DNA of 64,000 bases from Fratercula arctica (lineage: Eukaryota > Chordata > Aves > Charadriiformes > Alcidae). The position numbers and the translations under genes were made by a program. Below the pieces are notes generated by a model. It was not told the origin of the DNA. It ran no database searches and saw nothing but the letters and a program-made list of their open reading frames with translations. The stretch lies in contig CANTUZ010000004.1 of assembly GCA_947846985.1 (NCBI GenBank), positions 51,189,672 to 51,253,671 of the forward strand. Reading direction: 5' to 3'. Positions 50,283 to 62,200 of this stretch are shown piece after piece (position 1 is the first letter of the stretch; every line of letters starts with the position of its first letter).

Positions 50283-53200
50283 CTGTAAAACAAACAAGAT
50301 ATACAATATTTCAGAAAGATTATATTAGGGGAAATAAGTAAGTATATTTACACAATAATTATTAATTTATAAAAAAGATCCCAACTCCAACACACACTTA
50401 AAGTAGAAACATTCCGCATATTCTTAAACTAGAGAAATGAAACTGCAAAGTTGAAAACACTTCAAATGATCTCTATTGAAAATGTTCGTTTTTCCTAAAA
50501 TTGTCCAATTTTATTTATTTAAGTTTAGTATGGTTGATTATTATTGCCAGTCTTGGCACGCAGCAAAGAAATGAACACAAACAACCCCCAAACTGGTGCT
50601 GAAACAAAGGCTACATTACCTCTCCATGATTTCTGAAAGTTGCGTTCTAGCCAGAAACTGGTTATCTTTCCGAATCTCACGGATGGCTCCTTTAAGTTCA
50701 CGTTTGTGCTTCTGAATCAACTGCTTTCTTCCTTGTTCCTCCTTGCTGCCTCCCTGCTTTCTTCCAAACTCTAAACTGAAATGAGAATGTATGTGTAAGC
50801 ACAGAACATGTTAATAAAAACAACTTTTTCACGTTTATAAGGAGTGAGTTTTTGTACTAATACTAACTCAGCATTTGAATTCCTGCATACTATATGATTA
50901 ACTTGCAAAATAAGGAGCTGCCCAATAAGCATACTGGGAAAACACCCACCAGACCTTCTAACTGCATGTCATCGTCATGCAAACAACAAGCAGACAACAC
51001 TTACACTTCAATCCCCCGTATGTAGCCTGCATTTTGAACAGACTGAAAAGCTAGACTAAAAGGATTAAAAATGTCTGTAGAAAGACGAAATCTCCCAATA
51101 ATATTTTAAGTTTTTGCAGACTTTCTCTGCAGATGAATTCCACAGAAGTCTGATCAGTTACTTGGGGATATATGTGTATGGCAAAGGAAAGTTGTCCTCT
51201 TTAATTACTAGAATAAATAAGGCAGAGAATTTATGCGCCTGTAGGCAACCAACATGGCTAAGTAAGTCAGCAGCCAAAAGGCAGACTTCTGGAATCAGAA
51301 TACCATTCTATTATCTACAAAACCAAACTAGTGTTATTAAAAATTTAATCTCAGAATACAAAAATGCACATGGTCATTGCAAGCTCTGTCAAAATGGGAA
51401 AAACTTCCCCAAGTTTTTTGTCATTGCCACTGTTGAAGGTAGAAAGTTGCCTGGTTGGGGGAAAGAGGAATGGGGCAAATAAGCATGCTTAAAGGAACAC
51501 ATCTGATCGATTATTTGTTATGATCTGTGATGCAGAATACAGGAATAGTCTGCCTTATCTTTTGCACTGGTGAAGCATTCCTCAGTACTTTCCCATCCAT
51601 CCTTACCTTCATATAGTTCATATATATATGAACTACTCACTGTTGCTCTTCACACACTTGAGTGCTTGATAGAGCATTTGGTAAAGCACCTGACTAGATA
51701 ATAACAGCAATCTCTTTTCATCTTGAAATGTATTCATTTAAAATTTATTATATGGGCAAGAGTTGATTTCCAGTGCTACTTTTTCCACACGATAATCTTT
51801 GGTCTATTTATTAGAATTTCTCCTTCCTTTTCCTTTCCCTCCCTACCACCCAAGTAGCTGGTCCCTTGTGATTTGCGCACAAAATCTAGCAGAAAAACAG
51901 TTATGTTTTATGTCGTCTTTTCCAAATCCTTCCAGCTTGCTGAAAATCTTCATGTTTAAACACACTTTTCCTTTGCATCAAGTGTTGCTTTACTTACACT
52001 TTCACAATTTTAGGGGTATACTGTTTCAATGGCACGGGCTTCTTTTTCTCACATATCAGTGGGGTATACTGTTTTACTTTGCTCTCTAGCTCTTTCAGAG
52101 CACTGTGATACCATTCCTGAAAAAGCAAATCAAATTACAATTTTAAAAGCATATCAAAGACACCATAATTTACAAACTATTGTAAATTTAATCAATGGTA
52201 ATGTTCTCCCCATATGTTCTTTTTCTCGGTAAAATCACTGCTATTCGTTAGGACATTGCTAACATTGAAATGCTGTAAGCCTTCCAGAATGCATAATTTT
52301 TAAACACTTTTGGAAGTCGATTATGATGGTATCATGGACAATAAGAAAGGTCTGCAGGTAGTTTCACCTAACAGAGGAAGAAGCAAGATTAAAGCCAGTT
52401 TATCTCAGACTCTGCCTTTCAGGGTCATTTTAAGAATGATTGTTCATCTTGTTTGTTTTGATGGCAAAAAATATAGGCCATTCTGCATCACTTATGTTAC
52501 AAAATCTTGTTTTCTAAGGATATTTCATAATACCTCTTTGAGGAGAGGACAATTCTGCTACATTCAAGAGAGACAGATTAAAAATTTGAACCTCCTTGCC
52601 AGAAAAAGAAACAACTGCCCTGTTCTAAATAAGGTAACCGACCAGGCATATTTGCATTAATTTTACTTAGTTATAAATACTACTTCATCAATTTGGTACA
52701 CGTACTTGGTTGAACCAAGGACTTACAGATTCATTAGAAAAGTATACAAGCAACTGTATGACTGGACTATTCTTATAAATATGAAAAGTTATATTATTAC
52801 AAGTTAAGTGCTATTCTCTTCAATTATAGGAGCAAGATACACAGTGAAAACAAAATATCTTTTCTAAACATTCTGCCCTCTTCTTTGGTTTTCCCACAGA
52901 AACGTCACTATGATTTTTGAAGAGCACAAAGGGCAAATGCCTGACCCTTGAAAAAAAATCTCACTGATGCTTATGCTTGGGGGTTTGTTTAAGCACAGAT
53001 GAAGATCACAGAATTTATTAATAAAACAATCATCAATTATCTCATTCTTGAGGAACACATACCTGCATTTGTTCAGGATATTCATTCACTGGCATGTGTT
53101 GAGTAAGAAGTGTTCTGACAGGATGCATTATTTCATGGAACGATGGTAAAGACTCATACAGAGCTGCACATTTTTTAATAAGGTCAAAGCACAGGGCTAG

Positions 53201-56200
53201 ACATGATAACCTGTTAATGCATAAAAGAATTTAACAATTTCACTTGCAGAAACTGCAGTGGATTTTCAAATAAGATGAATCAAATTAATTAAATCTGAGA
53301 GCATTAGCAGTGTCTATTATTAAGACTGCCTGACAGAACCAGTTACAAGGCTATTTCTAGTTGTTAACTCAGGGTAAAAATGTCACTCTTCTACTATAAG
53401 TGAATACCCAAGAAATCCATTAGCAACAAGTCTTTATGTCAGCGCACAGAGCACAAGCCAGTATTGTGTCTTTGCCCCTTCTGTAGAGTAGGAAGTTTTT
53501 ATACTAGTTCTAAAAGTGTTCTGATACTGGTTCTGAAGTTCTAAAGCTTTATTGAAACAGAATTAGTTATTTTGGGTTTCTTTTAGAACTTCGTAACAAA
53601 ATGTTTACTCATCCCTGAAATAAGTTATACCGTAACACATGCACAAGGTGAAAAATGAAGCTGAACATTACTTAATTTTTATTACTTATGTGACACTTTC
53701 TAACACACTTTGTATGTAAATACAGTTATTTGCTTCTGAAGAGCTTGACAGTTCAAAGTACTCAGCACCTCCTATGCCTCTACATCATCTTCCTCAGTTC
53801 ACAGCTGTACCAAAAACGAATGGAAGGGCTACGCACTCCAACAAGTGCCCTGCATAATGTTCTGGCAAAAGATAAGCAATTTCATATGCTACAGAGTAGT
53901 ACCATAAAAAAAAAAAAAGCAGAACGACTCACTACTCCTATTTTTACTCCTAAAGAACACCGTTACTGAGACTACCCAAAAGATGGTCTGTTTGGGATTT
54001 CTTCTGTTCACAGTCCCCACATACCTGATATGATTCATTTCTGTTGTGTTGATTTCCTTTAATCTCGTCACAATACTCAATGGCAGATTTTGCTTCTGCC
54101 AACTTTCCAGATCCTTCTTATCACACACCAAAAGCAGTTCTAAATTTTTCCCCACCGGTGTAAATGGATGCACTACAGTATAACCTAAAAACAAGAACAA
54201 TAACCATTAAACAAGATCAATTCTAAGCATGCTTTCTGAAGGAAGAAAAACCAAGAACTCTTTTTACATTTTTAATCATATTGCCTTAAAAAAATAATTT
54301 ATCAGTATTATGTTTTTCTAAAATAATGGTAAACACTGGAGCACGAGTACAAACATAGGTAAGCGCTCTAGTCACATCGTCCAATTCACAGCATTCAAAG
54401 GCAGGGACTGGGAGAATGAAGTACTGCCTGCTGCAGGAAAAGATCAGGTTTGAGACCATCTAAGGAACCTGAAGGTGTGCAAGTCCGTGGGGCCTGATGA
54501 GATGCATCCAAGCGTACCGAGGGAACTGGCAGATGAAGTTGCTAAGCCACTCTTCATCACATTTGAAAAGTTCGAGCAGACTGGTGAAGTTCCCAGTGAC
54601 TAGAACAGGAGAAAAATAACCCCCATTTTTAAAAAGGAAAAAAAAGGAAGACCCGGGGAACTACAGGCCAGTCAGTCTCACTTCTGTGCCTGGCAAGATC
54701 ATGGAGCACATCCTCCTGGAAACTCTGCTAAGGCACATGGAAACAGAGAGGTGACTGGTGACAGCCAACATAGCTTCACTAAGGGCAAATCATGCCTGAC
54801 AAATCTGGTGACCTTCAATCATGGAGTTACAGCACTGGTGGATAAGGGATGAGTGACTGACATCATCTACCTGGACTTCTGCAAAGCGTTTGATACCAGC
54901 ACACAAAACGTCCTTGTTTCTAAAATGGAGAGATATGGATTTGACGGATGGACCACTCGGTGGATAAGGAATTGGTTGGATGGTCACACTTGGAGAGTCA
55001 TGGTCAACACCTCGGTGTCTGGGTGAAGACCAGTGATGCGTGGGGTCCATACTGGGACCAGTATTTAACATTTTGCTGGGGACATGGACAATGAGATTGA
55101 GTGCACCCTCAGCAAGCTTGCTGACGACACCAAGCTGCGTGGTGCAGTCAACATGCTGGAGGGAAGGGAAACCATCCAGAAGCACCTTGCCAGGCTTGAG
55201 AGGTGGGCCTATGTGAACCTCATGACATTCAACAAAGCCAAGTGTAAGGTCCTGCATCCGGGCCAGGACAATCCCAAACATGGATACAGGCTAGGTGATG
55301 AGTGGCTTGAGAGCAGCCCTGCAGAGAAGAACCTGGGGGTACTGGTGGGTGAAAAACTGAATGAGCCAGCAATGTGCACCAGCAGTCCAGAAAGACAACT
55401 GCATCCTAGGCTGCATCAAAAGAAGTGTGGCCAGAAGATTGTGGGAGGTGATTCTGCCTCTCTACTCTGCTCTGGTGAGATCCCACCTGAAGTACTGTGT
55501 TCAGCTCTGGGGCCCCTAGCATAAGAAAGACATGGACCTGCCTGAGTGGGTCCAGAGGAGGGACAGGAAGATGATCAGGGGGCTGGAGCATATCTCCTAT
55601 GAAGAAACACTGAGAGAGTTGGGGTTGTTCAGCCTGAAGCAGAGAAGAGTCCAGTGAGAACCTTATAGCGGTCTTCCAGTACTACAGGGAAGACAGGGAG
55701 GGACTCTTGGTCAGGGTGTGTAGTGATAGGACAAGGGGTAATGCTTTTAAACTGAAAGAGGGTAGATGTAGATTAGATATTAGGAAGAAATTCTTTACTG
55801 TGAGGGTGGCAAGACACTGGAACAGGCTGCCGAAAGAAGCTGTGGATGCCCCATCCCTGGAAGTGTTGAAGGCCTGTTGGATTGGGCTTTGAGTAACCTG
55901 GTCTAGTGGAAGGTGTCCTTGCCCATGGCAGGGGGGTTGGAACTATCCCTTCCAACCCAAACCATTCCATGATTCATTCTATGATTCTAAGTATGGGGAA
56001 CAGGATGCACAGTTAACCTGCCAGTGAGAATGGAGTATTTGATATGCTTCAGAGGAAAGGGCAGGCATAGGACTTTCCCATGGAGTTACAAGTAAAAGGC
56101 TTTGACCAGAAAGTGGTCAAGCAGCACAGTGAGCTGGAGCAGGGAGAGCCCACAGTACACCGCCAAGTCTCTCCTGTTACCTTTCAGCAGGAGCCCTCAG

Positions 56201-59200
56201 ATACATGCTGTAAAGTCCTCTCCCACCCCAGCTGAGTAGTTTTAAAACAAGAATAGCATGGAACACAGAATACATACTGGGGCAGGGCATACAGAAAGCA
56301 TCTAAGAATCATTATGCTTCTGACCTTAAGCTGGTATCTGTGAAATGGTACTTACAGAGCAGCATGAAAGAAGCATCTGAGGAATTTCATGGCTAAGGGA
56401 GAAAATAATTTGCAGCCTGTGTGCTGGACCTTTTTTTTTCCCCCCCTTCTTTGTTTTCCTAAACATCCTGCAAGCTTACAATGGAACTTATTTCAAAACT
56501 CTTTCAAACTACAATTAAAGATTATTTGCATGCTCTAGAACCTGCACACGTCTCTTTACAGACAGGCCAGAAGACAGTATGTTTAAATAAAGATTCATAA
56601 GGTTTGAGAACCAAAGTTGTGAGATTATGACACACACAGACATATGCAAGATCAGGAACTAAGATATGCGAGTTTTATTATCTGCTTTACTTGTGAGAGG
56701 ATAGCAGATCTCATTAACAATTCCATTAGCTAAAGCTATGAACAATGATAATTCCTTCCCACTCCTTCCACCTCCAGCTTTTCTCCTTTTTTAAGGTAAA
56801 AACTGTTTTTCAAGTCTAAAGCAGACTGTATTTCAGTCTTTTATGAAGTTGTATTCCATGTAATTTCTTCATGTGAGAAATTTATGGATCAAGCTCATAA
56901 AATTAAAATAATAAGAGCTCTATTTGCTGAATCTACTTACTGTCAAAATTGAACCTCAAGAAATTTTTTAGTGTGACAGTATACCAACATTCCAGAGAGC
57001 TGGCTCTGTGCTCATTTTAAAAATAATCTGTGTTGACAGCCTAACCATCCCATTTATCAGCAATACTTCTACCATGAATATTTAAAAACATGATTGGATA
57101 CTTTGATAACGTCAAAACATCAATACTGACTGAAAAATTCTCAAAGGGAACACTTTGCCTCTAACGTATCTTTTATTGAGCTATTCCTCACTGCTGACAG
57201 AAAGCAACACCACGCAAATTTAACTAGTGAAAAATCATTAACAGAAATACAAAGGAAATTAAAATAAAATAACAAAAAAGGTTAACACTTGATCATCAAT
57301 TACTGCTAAATATTTTAAAATAGTTTCTTATCTTGCAGAATCCTATATTTTAACCATACCAAAACCTTTGTAGATCAAACATTCCTAAGAGATTACACAA
57401 AGGAGAAAATACTTTAAGTGCTATGTAACCCACCCACTCTGTAACCTCTTCACAACTCCTTCTAAGAGTTCAGCTGCCTGCATTCTGAGAATCCAGGGCT
57501 TAGCTCTGATGCAGCCCAGCTGTGTAACCTTGGCTCACACTTCAGAGGAAACTGCTAAACTGTGAGAAGCAGCTGAGAAAAGTCTGTAGAGTACAGTCAT
57601 ACAAGATAATAAAGGTGAAACTGCAGTGCTAAGCTTGTTGAGAAAGGGACCATTAGTAGTTCAAGAATTCAAAAGAAAAAAAAATGCCAGGATGGAAAAA
57701 GATAGAAATCCTAAAGGGGAAAAAAAAAGAAGGGAGCTGCAAGACAACCACTCAGTACTGCTGAAGACTTACCAGAATACTGCAGCAACAGCAGCTTAAC
57801 CTTCCTCACCAGACTGGTTACTACCTAGAGAACAGACTCTTCAGGTGTCTTACCAAGAGTGATGAGCATATTAATACATAGCCTGTAGTTCTTTACATCC
57901 CAGATGTCTTGTGAGTTTGCCAGCAAATAATTGAATTTTGCACTTGAGAACATCTTGCCTGCAGTCTCTTCACACATGCTAAGTGATACTCAGAGTGACC
58001 CAGACAGAGAACACACGATTTTGTTATTATGCTCTGACAAGGCTCCTCATAAGTGAATTATTGTCACTAAATTCGTCAACAAGAAAGCCCCAGATCTAGA
58101 GTAACTTTAAAGCTAGAAATGAACCCAAGAGAAAAAAAAACTGAAGAAATAGGAAGACTAGCAAATAAAAATAATTTGCTAGCATGTGGACCAATTGAAA
58201 AGATAGTTTTATTCTTCCTGTTGTCTGTGCAAGTTGCTAAGTTTACGCAGTTATGTGACAGCACAGACTAATCCTGCTTGTGGAGATAGCTGCTGTCTGT
58301 TACACTACAACAAATCCATGCCAAATAAATAAAAAGGAAAAATACAAACCTTGTGATAGACTGCTCTCATTTATCTTGGTGGTACAGCTATTAGCTGAAG
58401 AGGGAGGGTATCTGCAGCGTTAGCTGCTGCCTCACTGTGAAGATACAGGGTACCCACTGGGAATCTGTTAGGGACTATGAATTTCAGAGCACAGTCCAAT
58501 CACACAGTCTATTTAGAAGAACAATATTGCAAAAATACTGCACTGTGGGTAACATGACTTAATTTCCTGTAATAACTTCAGTTCTTTCCTTCCTGCCAAC
58601 AACACTAGAGGATCTAGTTCACAACAAGATGCCCAAGAATCAAGGTCGTGTACGGCTAACCTAGCAGATGATTGTGGTCTTTTGTTCAAAACAATAAATT
58701 CAATGTGAGATAATTTTATTGACATTTAAAAGATAAACTAATACTAAAATTTATTATTCGTTTACTCTAAACAAACTCACCCTGGGCCAGTTTTTTGGGC
58801 AGAGATATGTGAAGTATGCCAAGAAGAAAATTGATGACTTCTGGTACAAATCTTCTGGAGAGAGATACATATTCCAGGAACAAACAGCATATAAATAACC
58901 CCTTAATAACATCTTGCAATGTTGTAATGCGACACTAAAAGAAAAAAAAAAAAGGAAAAAGGCACAAAATATTCCTAGGTAAAAGTCTATCGATCACAAA
59001 TATAGGATCTCCCCAAAAGTAGACATATTAAATAAGTTGTATACATTTAAAATCTGTAAAATTACACCTGTTGGACTTAAATGAAAAACATATTGGCTTT
59101 CCCTTGCCCTCACTAAAAAGTATATGCAGAATTGAGGAAGCAGTCTGTCAGAACTGGTTTAGCCACTAGAAGGTGCTAAACCACAAACAGTAAGTTCTTC

Positions 59201-62200
59201 AGAAATGAACAAAGGAAATATAAGGTTCAGAGCAACTTGAGTATCTGACAGCAGTAGAACAATTAGCTCAAGACTTTTGAAACATATAAACAGGATATTT
59301 GGATTGAAAAATAAGAATTTTAACTGCACTGCAATGCATTTCATTAGGTACATTTTCAAGGAAAACAAATACTGCCAATTTTTAAGTATCTTAAGTAGGA
59401 ACAAATGCAATGAATGTAAGAGAAATCACTAATGAATGATTTCAGACTGTGTTCAGCCTGTTCTATTAGTCCTGTGTAATTTGTCATATAAGGAATTCTT
59501 GTGTGACAGCTTGAAAAAATGATTAGATATGGTTTTGTGAGTTGGACTGTAACTCTGCAAGGGTTTTTTTGCTCTCCACTTTTTCTTCCAATTACTATCT
59601 GTGACTATAGTAAACATAAATCTGCCTTTTAAGTACATTTCCAATACGTATATCAATGCTAACACCTATTTTTGGAGTCCTAGGAAGAAACATGGAAATG
59701 AAGTTATATACTGAGATGCAACATCATAGACATACCTTTGTAAGCAGCTGACTCATGTAAATAAAAGCAGGTGTTACAACTGGATGCCAGAAGTCAGAAG
59801 TTGGAAACAGCAGAGATGTAATTTTCAAATAAATAAGCTGATAGCACATAAAACAGAGTAAGGCAAAATATAGTAAGACATTATTCCCAGGATCTTGACT
59901 TTACACATATGTAACTGATGAATAAGTGACTGCCATGTAGTAGTCTAAAAATACTACAATATGCATGATTTTGAGAAATCTGGTATGATACATGACCTGT
60001 TTACTGAGATGACTGTTCAAGTTCCATGAGAAAATGGAATATCCATTATAGGTCTACCACTGCACTAATTCAATGTGTCAGCTGAAAGAACAACCAAGAA
60101 GGAACTATGCCTCCCAACCATGTTTACTCCTTAAGAAAATCTGACCCCCTTCAGCCCACCACAATCACATATTTTCACACCACAAAAAAATGAGCAAGTG
60201 GCCACACAGGACCTGTGACACCTTTCAACAGGTCCTCAACACAGACAGTTAAGTAACCAGAATCCTCAGGCATTAGCACACATCAACAAATTATGGTTGC
60301 AGCCAAAAGAACTAAAGAGTGATTAGGTACGTTTTTACTGAAGGGGACTTGTTAGAGAGCTACAAGTGACCTCCGGGTAAGGCTTAAGGATGTTAAACAT
60401 CAGTTGTGAAGTAATACTGAAAATTATCTAAGTGGATATTTACATAGTAAGCTAGACACAACTAAAGTTTTATTGTTTCAGCTCTGTTTCTCTCCATGAA
60501 GCTTCTTTTGTAAACAAATATTCTCCTGAACAGTTTCGGTTACTAACCACCACAGTCCAAATTTCAGGTTAGATTAACTATAGGTACATGTAAGGTCTAC
60601 TAACACAACTGGTCTAATGAATGTTCATTCGAACAAGCATTTGAGAATAGGACAGTGATATAAATCCACCCTAAAAGATAATGATGGCTTGAAACCTGAA
60701 GAAGTCCACTGAAGAGAATGAAAGACAGAAGTGTGATTGGTGTCATAAGGGTAACAGTGACAAAATAAAAATAGAAGTTAAAAGCTCTCTAAAACACATT
60801 TCCTGCAAAATCCAAAACATCCTGAATAAAGACTCTTCAAAAGAATTCAATATAAATATTTTCCAAGCTGTAAGAACCAAGTCTTCTAAGCAAATCCTTC
60901 AATCTGTTTTCTTTCTATAGTCTAATTATTCCATCAGACAGCACTGCTTCATCAAGCTGGGAGACAAAAAGCAAGTAGCTGCCTTTGGGTTACTGGCTCA
61001 TGTTTTGTCTTTGAAACTTTTTTACTACAATAAACAAATACTCATTTTCCATATGCTCCATTCTTGAACTCCCTAACAACGCCCTTTACCTAGACACTGA
61101 AAAAGCAGTCTGTTCACACTTAGCATGGCCACTGAAATTTTGAAATATTACTAATATAAGAAGGAAAGGTCAATTCTTTCTGAGTCATTAATTTAGCAGT
61201 TATCATACATAAAGTACTAAGAAATGTTGCATTTTTATACCCATAATAATATTTCATTGCTATTTTCGTTAACCTAGGAGATAATGCACTTCTATGGAGC
61301 ACTTTTTAAAATGTTTGCACTTAATGAAATTAAAGAAATCATGACGTAACTAACAATATCACTTCTTCCTAGAATTACCCATTTATATTTCACCAGGAAA
61401 ACAAAGAACATTTTGCTATGAAAAACGGAGGGGCAATTTTAAGATCTTGTCCTCTTATTAATATTACAGGGTCACACTTCTATTCTGAAGAACCCTGTGG
61501 AGGGGGTTGTTTGTTTCTCAGTTGCTTTTTTTTGTTGTTGTTGTTATGGGTTTTTTTTGTTACAACTTATCTCCAGAGAGAATTTAAAAGACTGAGAAAC
61601 TTAAAAAGTCGTAGATGCTAATAATGCATTACATAAATATAAAATTAAATTTAATGTTGTCTCTCATTTACTGTCATTTCTGTACTAATAGAGAGAACAA
61701 GAGATTTTCCTAGCAGTATGCATTCGTTACCATGTCCAATCCTGGAAATGTTGCACGGCCTTTGACTTCAATTACTTCTTCCATGTCATGTGCAGCGTCT
61801 CGAAGGATAAACTTAATACTATCACTGGCTGCCTCAGGAAACATCTGGCAAAGATTGTACAATGGCCTATTAACAAGAAATTTAAGTCATGATCAAGTTA
61901 CACCATTGATGTTAATAAAAAAAATTATTTTTAAGCACCTGTAGAAAGATTTCTTGTGTTCCATCTGTATTATAACAATAACAAATCCCTGAAACAAACT
62001 ATTTTTTTTAGAACTAGCCACTCAGTATATACATTGTGATCGTAACACCTGGTTTAAAGAGACATGCATTTTTCATTGAGCCTAATGTTTGCTTTGGTAG
62101 TTTCTAAATCTTAAATAAAAAAATAATTTAAAACTTTAAAATACACTCCCAAATCATCTGCTACGGCTAAAACACATCCTTCTGAATCTCCTAACTCTTC

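Noticed and set aside
51114..51482. 122-codon + strand frame inside a NOP14 intron, preceded by TTTTTGCAG
   Set aside because: No recognised homology, starts at TTG, and a frame of this length is expected by chance in a window this size.
51661..51780. tRNA-like A-box stretch (TAGAGCATTTGGTAAAGCACC)
   Set aside because: No acceptor stem or anticodon arm; the nearest B-box-like bases are about 90 bp away and a poor match.
54790..55524. 146- and 163-codon frames near 55 kb
   Set aside because: Remains of the CR1 reverse transcriptase and its opposite strand, not host genes.
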